64,000 bases of DNA from positions 1 through 64,000 of the forward strand of contig JAFYSP010000022.1 of NCBI GenBank assembly GCA_017559305.1. Direction: 5' to 3'. The translations under genes were made by a program, and so were the position numbers. Below are positions 8,729 to 17,333 of the stretch, one piece after another (the first letter of the stretch is position 1; every line of letters begins with the position of its first letter). The notes below the pieces were generated by a model. It ran no database searches, was not told where the DNA came from, and saw nothing but the letters and a program-made list of their open reading frames with translations. Source of the DNA: Clostridia bacterium. GTDB taxonomy: Bacteria > Bacillota > Clostridia > Oscillospirales > Acutalibacteraceae.

Positions 8729-9145
8729 TTAAAACGGCAGGTCATCATCACCTGAAAATTCGGTAAAGTCATCAGCACCGGCATTAGAAAAACTTGCAAC
8801 TTCGCCTGCATCTGCAGTAGCGCTATCGCGCTTGTCACCGCAGAATGAAACGTTGTTAGCAACAACTTCAAATGCAGTTCTCTTATTTCCGTTCTTATCT
8901 TCATAAGGACGTGTTTGGATAGAACCTTCGATTGCAATCATCTGACCCTTTTTGAAATAATTACAGATGAAATCAGCAGTCTGTCTCCAAGCAACAATGT
9001 TGATAAAATCGGTCTGACGTTCAGAGCCGGAACGGTAAGCACGGTCAACAGCTATTGAGAAGTTAACCAAAGAGATACCCGACTGAGTCTTTTTTAGTTC
9101 AGGTGCGGCAGTGATTCTGCCCATCAAAATTACAGTATTAAGCAT
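8729..9145 (-). CDS. ssb: Single-stranded DNA-binding protein
   Basis: 138 residues. An OB-fold domain occupies about residues 1-105 (MLNTVILMGRI; DFINIVAWRQTADF), followed by a short flexible linker and the acidic tip DDDLPF that recruits replication and repair partners. The linker is short for Firmicutes. It lies between rpsF (15 bp) and rpsR (30 bp) and is cotranscribed with them from the promoter at 9541-9568. Confidence 0.97.
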   Translation of the reverse strand: MLNTVILMGRITAAPELKKTQSGISLVNFSIAVDRAYRSGSERQTDFINIVAWRQTADFICNYFKKGQMIAIEGSIQTRPYEDKNGNKRTAFEVVANNVSFCGDKRDSATADAGEVASFSNAGADDFTEFSGDDDLPF

Positions 9146-9160
9146 TTTTTCTACCTCCGA

Positions 9161-9445
9161 TTACTTTCTGATAATCATGGTACGAAGAACGCCGTCGGTA
9201 ATCTTTGCGACACGTTCAAACTCGGCAGGGAAATTAGCATCGCTTTCAAAGTTAGCAAGTACATAGTAGCCTTCAGCCTCGTCGTTGATGAGGTATGCGA
9301 GTTTACGCTTGCCCCATTCATCAACATTTTCGAGGGTGCCGTTACTTGCGATGAGAGCGGTGAATTTCTCGGTAAGAGCCTTTACAGCTTCTTCACCACC
9401 TGTGACGGAAAAAACCATCATAGCTTCGTATTTGTTGGCAACCAT
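9161..9445 (-). CDS. rpsF: 30S ribosomal protein S6
   Basis: 94 residues from ATG 9445. A longer in-frame reading up to 9535 is rejected: S6 proteins begin with a short M-x-x-KYE sequence as here (MVANKYEAMM), and AAAAGGAGG sits directly upstream of 9445. Ferredoxin-like fold; partner of S18, encoded two genes downstream. First gene of the operon, transcribed from a near-consensus promoter with a leader of about 90 bases. Confidence 0.96.
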   Translation of the reverse strand: MVANKYEAMMVFSVTGGEEAVKALTEKFTALIASNGTLENVDEWGKRKLAYLINDEAEGYYVLANFESDANFPAEFERVAKITDGVLRTMIIRK

Positions 9446-9534
9446 TCGTTGACACCTCCTTTTGGACTTTTGGTTCCTAATCAGGAACAAGGAAGCTTTG
9501 GTGCTCAAAAAAGGGCATAAGAACACCATTAGCA
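9446..9534 (-). promoter_or_regulatory. rpsF mRNA leader with inverted repeats, possible autoregulatory site
   Basis: About 90 untranslated bases between the expected transcription start and rpsF. A perfect 6-bp hairpin GTTCCT/AGGAAC (9473-9478 with 9483-9488) and a longer-range GTGCT/AGCAC pairing are visible. S6:S18 complexes repress their own mRNA in many bacteria, but I cannot see the CCG-bulge consensus with certainty. Confidence 0.35.
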
Positions 9535-9540
9535 CATAAT

Positions 9541-9568
9541 ATTATAACATAAAAGTGAACAATGTCAA
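9541..9568 (-). promoter_or_regulatory. Strong promoter of rpsF-ssb-rpsR
   Basis: Read on the minus strand: TTGACA (9563-9568), 16-base spacer, TATAAT (9541-9546), with a TG one base upstream of the -10 box (extended -10). Close to full sigma-A consensus. Confidence 0.9.
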
Positions 9569-9588
9569 GAATTTTATTATACCATTAC

Positions 9589-9617
9589 TTGATTTTTAGG
9601 TAAAATTGATATATTAT
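9589..9617 (+). promoter_or_regulatory. Promoter of coaX
   Basis: TTGATT (9589-9594), 17-base spacer, TATTAT (9612-9617), 30 bases before the coaX start. It diverges from the rpsF promoter. Confidence 0.7.
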
Positions 9618-9647
9618 ATTAATGCTTAAAAGGAAAGGAGAAGAAAT

Positions 9648-10415
9648 ATGCTTTTTGCTTTTGACGTTGGTAATACTAATATAACGATTGGCGGATATAA
9701 TGGGGAGGACCTCGTGTTTACTACCCGTATAGCATCAGATACAAGACTCACAGCCGACAGTTACGCTGTTGCTGTCGAGGGAGTGTTGCGGCTTCGCGGC
9801 GCTGCAATCGGCGAAAATGACGACTGTATCGTATGCTCGGTTGTGCCGTCAATTACAAGAGCACTCACAAAGGCGCTTCGTCTCCTTTGCAAAAAAGAAC
9901 CGTTGGTTTTAGGACCGGGGGTTAAAACAGGGCTTAATATTAAAATCGACAATCCGGCACAACTTGGTGCCGACCTCGCAGCAGGTGCTGTGGGCGCAAT
10001 GGCAAGCTATAAACTTCCTTGTGTGGTAATCGACCTTGGTACTGCGACTACACTCACAGTCATAAACAGCAAGGGCGAGTTTTTGGGCGGCGCAATTGCA
10101 GCAGGTGTCAAGTCAACCCTTGACGCTCTGACCGAAAATACCGCTCAACTCAATCCCGTGCCTATTGAGGTGCCCAAAAAGATTATCGCATCAAATACTG
10201 CAGAGTGTATGAAATCGGGCCTTATAGTCGGTGCCGCCGCTATGATTGACGGACTTGTCGACAGAATGGAAGAAGAGCTTGGCGAAAAGTTCGCATCCGT
10301 AATTGCTACGGGAGGACTTTCCGAAGCGGTTGTAAGCTGCTGCAGAAGGGATATAACAATTGACAAAAATCTTCTTCTTGACGGACTCAAAGTGATTTTC
10401 AATAAAAATAAATAA
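9648..10415 (+). CDS. coaX: Type III pantothenate kinase
   Basis: First committed step of coenzyme A synthesis: phosphorylates pantothenate with ATP, needs a monovalent cation, and is not feedback-inhibited by CoA. 255 residues, full length. ASKHA-fold motifs: DVGNTNITIG at 6-15 (phosphate loop), the GADLAAGAVGA segment near 106-116, and IDLGTATTLTV near 125. It is preceded by AAAGGAAAGGAG. The next gene is an ECF S component, which suggests that uptake and phosphorylation of pantothenate are encoded together. Confidence 0.96.
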   Translation: MLFAFDVGNTNITIGGYNGEDLVFTTRIASDTRLTADSYAVAVEGVLRLRGAAIGENDDCIVCSVVPSITRALTKALRLLCKKEPLVLGPGVKTGLNIKIDNPAQLGADLAAGAVGAMASYKLPCVVIDLGTATTLTVINSKGEFLGGAIAAGVKSTLDALTENTAQLNPVPIEVPKKIIASNTAECMKSGLIVGAAAMIDGLVDRMEEELGEKFASVIATGGLSEAVVSCCRRDITIDKNLLLDGLKVIFNKNK

Positions 10416-10476
10416 CCCTTTATTTGTCTATAATATGCGCTGTATCCATTGGAACAGCAGCAGGAGGTAAATATAA

Positions 10477-11046
10477 ATGAAAAAATCAAACACGCAAAAA
10501 CTTGTAGTAGGAGCAATACTTGCGGCACTTGTAATGGTTTTGCAGCTTGTGGCAGGATATATTAAAGTCGGACCTGCAAGTATCACTTTAACATTAGCCC
10601 CGATAATAATCGGAGGTGCCCTCTACGGCAGAAAAATGGGAGCCTTTTTAGGACTTGTATTTGCTGTTGCCGTTTTGGTAGAACCGGGAACCGCTATTTT
10701 TTATGGTTGCAACTGGTGGGCAACAATTATTATAGTTCTTGCCAAAAGTGTGATAAGCTCTTATGTTGCGGCATGGGTGTATGAACTGTTTTCTCAAAAA
10801 AGCGGACTTGTGGCAGTCATTCTTTCGGGAATAGTTTTGCCGATACTCAATACGGGCATCTTTGTGATAGGTTCCTACTTTTTCTTTGTTCCCGTATTCG
10901 TGCCGGATGGCTCCTTGTCGGGAATGCCGCTCTTAGCTGCAATAGCGCTCGGCATAGCAATAAACTTTGCAGTAGAACTCGGTGTAAACCTTGTGCTTTC
11001 AACAGGTATTACAACCGTCATAAAAGCAGTAAAAAAATCCAATTAA
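10477..11046 (+). CDS. ECF transporter S component, probably for pantothenate
   Basis: 189 residues with about six hydrophobic segments. The N-terminal KLVVGAILAALVMVLQ resembles the A-x-x-x-A motif by which S components dock on the shared EcfT subunit, and the GALYGRKMGAFLGL stretch is family-typical. S components bind one vitamin and use a common EcfA/A'/T module, which is not in this window. Substrate is inferred only from its position after coaX; PanT is the obvious candidate. It is preceded by AGGAGGTAAAT. Confidence 0.82.
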   Translation: MKKSNTQKLVVGAILAALVMVLQLVAGYIKVGPASITLTLAPIIIGGALYGRKMGAFLGLVFAVAVLVEPGTAIFYGCNWWATIIIVLAKSVISSYVAAWVYELFSQKSGLVAVILSGIVLPILNTGIFVIGSYFFFVPVFVPDGSLSGMPLLAAIALGIAINFAVELGVNLVLSTGITTVIKAVKKSN

Positions 11047-11055
11047 GGTGAAAAA

Positions 11056-12546
11056 ATGATTTTTGAAGCAATAAATAATCTTGTCGAATACGGCATTTCC
11101 AAAGACCTCCTCACTACAGAGGACAGGGTGTATACTGTAAACAAAATACTCGAAGCATTAGCGCTTGACGAGTATGAAGAGCCGTCAGACGTTACAAATG
11201 ATAATCTTGCCGAGATTTTGAATGTAATTTGTGACTATGCAGTAGAAAAGGGTATAATCGAGGATAGTATTACGTATCGTGACCTCTTTGACACCAGAAT
11301 AATGGGCCTTTTAATGCCGAGACCGAGTGAGGTCATAAAGAAGTTCTGGGATTTATATGAGAACAGTCCCAAGAGCGCTACAGATTGGTACTATGACTTT
11401 TCCTGCAACTCCAATTATATCCGTGCTGACAGAATCAAAAAGGATTTGAAGTGGATTGCAAGTACCGAATACGGCAATCTTGATATTACAGTAAACCTTT
11501 CAAAACCCGAAAAAGACCCAAAGGCAATCGCCGCCGCAAAACTTGCAAAGCAGTCGGGATACCCCAAATGCTTGCTTTGCAAAGAAAACGAGGGTTATGC
11601 AGGCAGAGTGAATAGCCCTGCAAGACAAAATCACAGAATAATACCTATGATGATAAATGATACCCCCTGGATGATGCAGTATTCTCCTTACGTGTATTAC
11701 AATGAGCATTGTATCGTTTTCAATCAAGAGCATACTCCAATGGCAATCAATAGGGCAACCTTCAGAAAACTTCTTGATTTCGTTTCCCTTTTCCCACACT
11801 ATTTCGTCGGCTCAAATGCCGATTTGCCGATCGTTGGCGGCTCGATTTTGTCCCACGACCATTTCCAAGGAGGAAACTATGAATTCCCCATGGCAAAAGC
11901 GTCAATCACTCAAAAGATTGAGTTTAACGGTTTTTCAGACGTCGAGGCAGGCATCGTAAATTGGCCTATGTCGGTCATAAGAATAAAATCTGAAAACGCC
12001 GAGCGCCTCGTAGAACTTGCTGATAAAATTTTACTTTGCTGGCGCGGTTATACAGATAAAGACTCCTTTATCTTTGCCGAAACCGATGGAGTACCTCACA
12101 ATACCATAACTCCTATCGCAAGATTCAGATACGGAAAATTCGAACTCGACCTCGTGCTTCGCAATAATATAACGACAGATGAGCATCCGCTGGGAGTATA
12201 TCACCCACACGCAGAACTTCATCATATAAAGAAGGAGAATATCGGTCTTATCGAGGTTATGGGACTTGCAGTTTTACCCGCTCGTCTTAAAGATGAAATG
12301 TCGGCGCTCGAAACCGCTATCATAAACGGTGATGACCTTACTAAAAATGAACTCACCGAAAAACATGATGAGTGGGCAGAAAAAATTAAAGCGTCTTACA
12401 ATATCACTAAAGACAACGTCGGCGATATTTTAAGAGCAGAGATTGGTAAAGTTTTCGGACAGGTACTTGCCGACGCAGGTGTTTATAAACTCACACCCGA
12501 GGGTATAAAATCCTTCAATAAATTTATTGAATCAGTAAACACATAA
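11056..12546 (+). CDS. galT: UDP-glucose-hexose-1-phosphate uridylyltransferase (class II)
   Basis: Leloir pathway enzyme that exchanges UMP between UDP-glucose and galactose-1-phosphate. At 496 residues it belongs to the long Firmicute class II type (PF01087/PF02744), not the ~350-residue E. coli type. Conserved parts: CLLCKENEGYAGR with paired cysteines, the SHDHFQGG active-site segment near residue 272, and the HPHAELHHIKKENIGLIEVMG region near 385-405. ATG is behind AAGGTG. galK and galE are not adjacent, which is unusual. A terminator shared with the next gene follows. Confidence 0.94.
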   Translation: MIFEAINNLVEYGISKDLLTTEDRVYTVNKILEALALDEYEEPSDVTNDNLAEILNVICDYAVEKGIIEDSITYRDLFDTRIMGLLMPRPSEVIKKFWDLYENSPKSATDWYYDFSCNSNYIRADRIKKDLKWIASTEYGNLDITVNLSKPEKDPKAIAAAKLAKQSGYPKCLLCKENEGYAGRVNSPARQNHRIIPMMINDTPWMMQYSPYVYYNEHCIVFNQEHTPMAINRATFRKLLDFVSLFPHYFVGSNADLPIVGGSILSHDHFQGGNYEFPMAKASITQKIEFNGFSDVEAGIVNWPMSVIRIKSENAERLVELADKILLCWRGYTDKDSFIFAETDGVPHNTITPIARFRYGKFELDLVLRNNITTDEHPLGVYHPHAELHHIKKENIGLIEVMGLAVLPARLKDEMSALETAIINGDDLTKNELTEKHDEWAEKIKASYNITKDNVGDILRAEIGKVFGQVLADAGVYKLTPEGIKSFNKFIESVNT

Positions 12547-12547
12547 T

Positions 12548-12577
12548 AAAAAAGCCACCGTCAAGGTGGCTTTTTTT
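12548..12577. terminator. Bidirectional terminator between galT and the dehydrogenase gene
   Basis: Stem AAAAAAGCCACC/GGTGGCTTTTTT with a GTCAA loop. The T run serves galT and the complementary run serves the minus-strand gene, whose stop codon lies inside the structure. Confidence 0.88.
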
Positions 12578-13517
12578 ATACTCTGTTTATCGGGTTGCCT
12601 TTTTTGAATGCATCAATGTTTTCACAAACCTTGCCGATAAGTCTTGTTCTCGCTTCCAGTGAAGCCCAGGCAATATGAGGTGTTATTATGCAGTTTTTAG
12701 CATTACGCAAAGGGCAATCAGCCGCCATTGGCTCGATAGTCATAACGTCAAGTCCTGCTCCTGCGATTTTACCGTCGTTTAGTGCCTTTGCGAGTGCGGG
12801 TTCATCAATAACGCCGCCACGGGAAGTATTTACGATAAATGCGGTCGGCTTCATAAGAGAAAGAGTTTCTTCGTTGACCAACCTTGTGGTTTCGGGCGTT
12901 AATGGACAATGGAAGGAGAGAAAATCACTCTGCTTGAATAATTCTTCGAGCGAAACCATTTCAACTCCCTCGACCTGTTTTTTGGTTCTTGTGTAGGAAA
13001 TTACTCTCATACCAAAAGCAAGACCGACCTTTGCTACCGCCATACCGATAGCGCCGAGACCGAAAATACCGAGCGTTTTTCCTGCAATTTCACCGATGGG
13101 GAAGGAAAAATATGAAAATTGCTTTGCCTTTACCCAATCGCCATTTGCAACAGAGGTAAAATACTTCGAGGTGTTTCCTGCGAGTTCCAAAAGCAGAGAA
13201 AAGGTAATCTGTGTAACCGAATCGGTTGAGTATCCGGGGACGTTGCAAACCGTAACTCCGAGTTCTTTTGCGGCGGCGGTATCAATGTTGTTGTACCCCG
13301 TTGCGAAAAGACCTACAAATTTTACCCCCGTCTTTTCCATAATCTCACGGTCAATGATTGCTTTGTTGCAGACAACGGCATCCTTGCCTTTGAGATTTTC
13401 TATAATTTCATCTTTGGTAAGAATATCGAAATACTCTACTTCTCCCAATTTTTCAATAGGGGAAAGGTCAACGTCACCGTTTGTAACGGTGCATCTGTCG
13501 AGAATTACTATCTTCAT
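12576..13517 (-). CDS. D-2-hydroxyacid dehydrogenase (glycerate/hydroxypyruvate reductase type)
   Basis: NAD(P)-dependent oxidoreductase, 313 residues. The Rossmann motif GLGAIG lies at 153-158. The catalytic triad is readable: R233 in NTSRGG, E262 and H281 in TPHIAW. The best guess is hydroxypyruvate/glyoxylate or glycerate dehydrogenase, but substrate cannot be fixed by sequence alone. The start has AAGGAG five bases upstream. It lies 9 bp behind rarA and probably shares its promoter. Confidence 0.9.
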   Translation of the reverse strand: MKIVILDRCTVTNGDVDLSPIEKLGEVEYFDILTKDEIIENLKGKDAVVCNKAIIDREIMEKTGVKFVGLFATGYNNIDTAAAKELGVTVCNVPGYSTDSVTQITFSLLLELAGNTSKYFTSVANGDWVKAKQFSYFSFPIGEIAGKTLGIFGLGAIGMAVAKVGLAFGMRVISYTRTKKQVEGVEMVSLEELFKQSDFLSFHCPLTPETTRLVNEETLSLMKPTAFIVNTSRGGVIDEPALAKALNDGKIAGAGLDVMTIEPMAADCPLRNAKNCIITPHIAWASLEARTRLIGKVCENIDAFKKGNPINRV

Positions 13518-13526
13518 AAAAACTCC

Positions 13527-14792
13527 TTATTTGCCTTTGCGGATTTTATCAAATTCTTTGTATCCTTGCTCGGTTTTATTGTCACCGAATTCATAGTATT
13601 TAGCGTTTTTAATAGCGTCGGGCAGATACTGTTGCTCAACGTAGTGGTTTTTGAAAGCGTGAGGATATTTGTAGAACTGTCCCTTTACTGCGGCGTCCTC
13701 TCCGTCAAAATGCTTGTTCTGAAGGGCTCTTGGTATCGGACCGCCCTTGCCCTTTTCAATATCGCTCATAGCCGAATTTATGGCTTCGTAGGCCGAATTC
13801 GATTTGGGACTGATGGCTACTAATATTGCGGCGTCTGCAAGGGGAATTCTTGCTTCGGGAAGACCGAGCATCAAAGCAGAATCGACCGCCGCTTTGACGA
13901 TAGGGATTATGTTGGGATTAGCAAGACCCACGTCCTCGCAAGCGCAAACAAGCAATCTTCTGCAAGCGCTCGGCAAATCTCCTGCCTCTAAAAGTCTTGC
14001 AAGATAATGGACGGTAGCATCGGGGTCGGAACCTCGCATTGACTTTTGGAATGCCGAGATAATATCGTAATGTTCGTCGCCCTCACGGTCGTATTTCATA
14101 GCGCTTTTCTGCGCCACCTGTTTTATGATTTCTTCGGTTATTATGCGTACTCCGTCACCGTTCGGAATGGTGCCGAGAACGCTCATTTCGGCGGCGGTTA
14201 TGGCTTTTCGCACGTCTCCACCCGCACTGCGAGCAATTTTAAGCAGCATCTCATCGGAACACTCAACCTTGCCGAAATCTTGCTCTAAAATACCAAAAGC
14301 ACGTTTTACGGCGGGTACTGTTTCTTCAGGAGTTACCGATTTGAATTCAAAAACGGTCGAGCGGGAAAGCAGAGCGCTGTAAACGTAAAAATATGGGTTT
14401 TCGGTGGTCGATGCGATGAGGGTTATCTTGCCGTTTTCGAGATACTCAAGCATTGTCTGCTGCTGCTTTTTGTTAAAATACTGAATCTCGTCAAGATACA
14501 GCAACACACCGTTTACACCTGCCAATGTTTCACTTTCTTTTACTACCTCTCGAATGTCGGCAGTTGAAGCGTTGGTACCGTTTAACTTGCAAAGTGTTTT
14601 GCCTGAATTTTTGGCTATGATACGGGCAAGTGTAGTTTTGCCTACACCCGAAGGTCCGTAAAAAATCATATTAGGAATATTGCCGCCCTCAATAATATTG
14701 CGAAGCGCCGCGCCCTCTTTTAATAGATGCTTTTGACCTACTATCTGGTCAATACTTTCGGGGCGGATTCTGTCGGCAAGAGGTGAAGTCAT
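13527..14792 (-). CDS. rarA: Replication-associated recombination protein A (AAA+ ATPase)
   Basis: Clamp-loader-like AAA+ protein that acts at stalled forks and interacts with SSB. 421 residues from ATG 14792; a start 14 codons further upstream is possible, but GGGAGTGA is placed correctly only for 14792 and the family begins near PLADRIRP. Walker A GPSGVGKT at 46-53, Walker B LLYLDEIQ near 100-107, sensor 1 STTENPYF, followed by the C-terminal tetramerisation domain. It heads the two-gene operon with the dehydrogenase. Confidence 0.95.
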   Translation of the reverse strand: MTSPLADRIRPESIDQIVGQKHLLKEGAALRNIIEGGNIPNMIFYGPSGVGKTTLARIIAKNSGKTLCKLNGTNASTADIREVVKESETLAGVNGVLLYLDEIQYFNKKQQQTMLEYLENGKITLIASTTENPYFYVYSALLSRSTVFEFKSVTPEETVPAVKRAFGILEQDFGKVECSDEMLLKIARSAGGDVRKAITAAEMSVLGTIPNGDGVRIITEEIIKQVAQKSAMKYDREGDEHYDIISAFQKSMRGSDPDATVHYLARLLEAGDLPSACRRLLVCACEDVGLANPNIIPIVKAAVDSALMLGLPEARIPLADAAILVAISPKSNSAYEAINSAMSDIEKGKGGPIPRALQNKHFDGEDAAVKGQFYKYPHAFKNHYVEQQYLPDAIKNAKYYEFGDNKTEQGYKEFDKIRKGK

Positions 14793-14825
14793 TTTATTCA
14801 CTCCCAAATTTAATAGTCTTATATC

Positions 14826-14854
14826 ATTATACACTATATTTTTCCTCTTGTAAA
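14826..14854 (-). promoter_or_regulatory. Promoter of rarA
   Basis: Minus strand: TTTACA (14849-14854), 17 bases, TATAAT (14826-14831). Confidence 0.8.
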
Positions 14855-14866
14855 TGCCGAAAAACC

Positions 14867-14895
14867 TTGCAACCTCAATAAATAAATGCTAAACT
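14867..14895 (+). promoter_or_regulatory. Promoter of the MFS transporter gene
   Basis: TTGCAA (14867-14872), 17 bases, TAAACT (14890-14895). Divergent from the rarA promoter; the two start points are under 80 bp apart. Confidence 0.6.
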
Positions 14896-14927
14896 AACCA
14901 TATAAATAAAATCTTTTTGGGGGACTT

Positions 14928-16106
14928 ATGGCAACCTTATTACTTATAGTGATTTTTATCGACTTTATAGGACTCGGCATACCCGATTCATTACTCGGCG
15001 CTTGCTGGCCTTCAATATATCCCGACCTTGCAGTTTCAATTTCTGCTCAAGGAATTTTAAGTTTTATCACAAGTGGTTGCACGGTTGTTTCATCACTTTT
15101 TGCCGCAAGGGTTATAAACAAATTCGGCACACCAAAAGTTACAGCCGTCAGCACCGTGGTAACCGCCCTTGCGATTTTGGGATACTCACTTTCGGGAAAC
15201 TTTTGGCTTCTCATTTTATGTGCAATTCCTTTGGGACTCGGCGCCGGTGCTATCGATTCGGGACTTAATAACTACGTTTCCCTTCATTACACGGCAACAC
15301 ACATGAGTTTGCTTCATTGTTTTTACGGAATAGGCGTGTCCGTTTCGCCTTACGTTGCGTCCTTGCTCGTTACTACTGCGGGCGGTTGGAGAAGCGCATA
15401 TAAAACAATGTTTTTTGCACAACTCGGCATTGCACTTGTAACCGTTTTATCTTTGCCTTTGTGGAAAAGAGCCAACGGCGGCGTGCAAGGTCTTGAAGAA
15501 GACAAACAAGAAACAGTACCACTTAAAAAACTCATAAAAATGCCTGCCGTGGTACTATCGGGGCTTATGCTTTTCGGTGCGGTTGCGGTTGAATGTACCG
15601 CAGGTGCATGGAGCAGTTCATATTTCGTAAATTCAAGGGGACTCGCAAGAGACTTAGCCGCCGCAATAACCACCTGTTTTTATGCGGGACTTGCCGTCGG
15701 CAGACTCGTATCGGGTCTTATCGCCACAAAACTTTCCGCCTGGAAGATAATTAAACTGTCCTCTGTTTTCCTTGCATTTTCAATAGTTTTGCTTATGTTA
15801 CCATTGCCGACACCCGTATCAGCCGTAGCACTTTTCTTCATCGGCTTTGGCGTGGGACCGCTTTTCCCGAATATTATTCATATTGCGCCTGCCTCTTTCG
15901 GCAGAGATATTTCTCAATCCACAATCAGTTTCCAGATGGCATTTTCCTACGTGGGAATAACCCTTATGCCGCCCCTTTTCGGACTTCTCGCAGGAATTAC
16001 CACCGATTTCTACCCTTTTTATATTTTCGCAATGTTTATACTCTTCTTTGCAACGATGATAGCCGTAATCAAAGCGCTCAAAAAGGCAGGAAGACCGACA
16101 GAATAA
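14928..16106 (+). CDS. Major facilitator superfamily transporter
   Basis: 392 residues with about twelve hydrophobic helices. The first half shows FIDFIGLGIPDSLLGACWPSI followed by a cytosolic loop with NKFGTPK in the position of the GxxxDrxGrr motif. Overall it resembles the FucP/YfkF-like MFS group annotated as sugar or unknown-substrate permeases. ATG is behind GGGGGAC. Its own promoter and terminator make it a single-gene unit. Substrate unknown. Confidence 0.88.
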   Translation: MATLLLIVIFIDFIGLGIPDSLLGACWPSIYPDLAVSISAQGILSFITSGCTVVSSLFAARVINKFGTPKVTAVSTVVTALAILGYSLSGNFWLLILCAIPLGLGAGAIDSGLNNYVSLHYTATHMSLLHCFYGIGVSVSPYVASLLVTTAGGWRSAYKTMFFAQLGIALVTVLSLPLWKRANGGVQGLEEDKQETVPLKKLIKMPAVVLSGLMLFGAVAVECTAGAWSSSYFVNSRGLARDLAAAITTCFYAGLAVGRLVSGLIATKLSAWKIIKLSSVFLAFSIVLLMLPLPTPVSAVALFFIGFGVGPLFPNIIHIAPASFGRDISQSTISFQMAFSYVGITLMPPLFGLLAGITTDFYPFYIFAMFILFFATMIAVIKALKKAGRPTE

Positions 16107-16183
16107 AGGGAAAATGATAACTGTATTTAAGTGAAAAAGAGTTTTGTCGACTTATGCGCATTTAATAAACAAGAAATAAAAGA

Positions 16184-16217
16184 ACACCCCCGAAGATGAC
16201 TTCGGGGGTGTGTTTTT
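16184..16217. terminator. Bidirectional terminator between MFS gene and capsid cassette
   Basis: A perfect 12-bp stem ACACCCCCGAAG/CTTCGGGGGTGT with an ATGA loop and T-rich flanks on both strands. It ends the phage-derived operon on its 3' side. Confidence 0.9.
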
Positions 16218-16611
16218 ATACTATAGTAGTTATAAAAACCGATTGTGTTATTCCGCCGATTGAAGAATCATATTCGGCGTTACTGGTGTGAATTTCAGTG
16301 ATTTGCGGCATATCATCTGCCAAAGCGGCATTGATTACACATTCAAGTATACTTAGCATCCTTTCACCTTTAGTGGTTTTAGGCGCACAGATTGTGGCTT
16401 GAACGGTTAGTTCTTTGACCGGTTGCAAAACTTCGTTTTTATCTTCAACGAGATAAACTTTAAGGTTGTGTACTCCGGTTGAAATCTGAATATCTTTGAG
16501 TGGATATTGCATGCGTTCACCGGGGAATTCAGTAAAAACTTTTGTCACGGTGCCAACCAAACTACTGATTCTTTGATTGTATTGGGTTATCACTTCATTT
16601 ATAGTTTTCAT
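16216..16611 (-). CDS. Phage protein, possible tail terminator
   Basis: 131 residues from ATG 16611 (AAGGAGTG lies 5 bases upstream; the longer frame to 16671 runs back into the previous gene). No motif I can name. It is alpha/beta in character, ends in a beta-rich SVFITTIV, and comes last in the head module, where siphoviruses put the tail-terminator or tail-completion protein of about this size. The function is inferred from position and size only. Confidence 0.6.
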   Translation of the reverse strand: MKTINEVITQYNQRISSLVGTVTKVFTEFPGERMQYPLKDIQISTGVHNLKVYLVEDKNEVLQPVKELTVQATICAPKTTKGERMLSILECVINAALADDMPQITEIHTSNAEYDSSIGGITQSVFITTIV

Positions 16612-16615
16612 ATCA

Positions 16616-16951
16616 TCACTCCTTAACGTTGCCAAGGACAGCCCAGATATATAAAGGCGTATCGCCCACACATATCATATCAGCCCTTGTGACCGCATAT
16701 TTTTGCCCTTGGGAAACAACGGTGGTAGCATCCCATTTTTGCGTAAAATTGGGTTCGGGAGGACCGATGTACAAAAACCTTGTCCTGTCGATAGCGCCAA
16801 AATCCGACATATCGGCATCAAGATACATTTTGTTTTTGTATCTTAAAGGATTAATAATGGCACGGCAGTTTGTTTTTTCGGCATCAATTTGTACCGTGAC
16901 GTCTTTTCCGTACTTGTGGATTAACAGGGCGAGCGTTTTGGAATTTTTCAT
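16616..16951 (-). CDS. Phage protein, possible head closure/neck protein
   Basis: 111 residues starting at ATG 16951 (CAGGAGGG 8-9 bases upstream); a frame extending to 16984 overlaps the previous gene and is rejected. Beta-rich sequence with the segment RFLYIGPPEPNF and a GDTPLYIWAVLG end. In siphovirus head modules the second gene after the connector is usually a head-closure (stopper) protein of 100-120 residues; position and size fit, sequence identity is not established. Confidence 0.6.
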   Translation of the reverse strand: MKNSKTLALLIHKYGKDVTVQIDAEKTNCRAIINPLRYKNKMYLDADMSDFGAIDRTRFLYIGPPEPNFTQKWDATTVVSQGQKYAVTRADMICVGDTPLYIWAVLGNVKE

Positions 16952-16952
16952 G

Positions 16953-17318
16953 CTAAACCCTCCTGAAAGCAAATCTTTTTTCAATCAGCAGATCGCTTAT
17001 ATCACTCATTGCCTGTTCATACAAAACCTTTGCGGCGCTGGAACCACCATTTGAACAGTCGATACTGATGTCTCCGGCGCTAAAACCGGTAACACCGTTT
17101 ATTTCATCGGTCAGAGTAAACCTGTAATATGCGAGAGCGGCTGCGGCAAACGTTATTCTCGGCATCTCGGCAACTACGTCGCAATCAGGTTTTATAAGCC
17201 TTGATATAGTATTAGCGGCAGATTTACAAATTACGGCGCACTTGTCTTGGGTGGCATCAAGTCCCGAAAGACTTTTAAATACCTTTACAACACTGCTCAT
17301 ATCAATATGATGTTGCAT
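16953..17318 (-). CDS. Phage protein, possible head-tail connector (adaptor)
   Basis: 121 residues; start at ATG 17318, with GGGTGATG just upstream; an inner Met at residue 7 is less likely because no binding site precedes it. Predicted largely alpha-helical: FAAAALAYYRFTL in the middle and a C-terminal helix LYEQAMSDISDLLIEKRFA. This is the character of gp6/gp15-like adaptor proteins that bind under the portal. It lies 15 bp behind the major capsid gene. The identity is an inference from place and helix pattern. Confidence 0.62.
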   Translation of the reverse strand: MQHHIDMSSVVKVFKSLSGLDATQDKCAVICKSAANTISRLIKPDCDVVAEMPRITFAAAALAYYRFTLTDEINGVTGFSAGDISIDCSNGGSSAAKVLYEQAMSDISDLLIEKRFAFRRV

Positions 17319-17333
17319 TCGGCATCACCCACT

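Noticed and set aside
9446..9535. Longer N-terminus for ribosomal protein S6
   Set aside because: The family begins at MVANKYE; the perfect AGGAGG precedes 9445, and the extra 30 residues fall in the mRNA leader.
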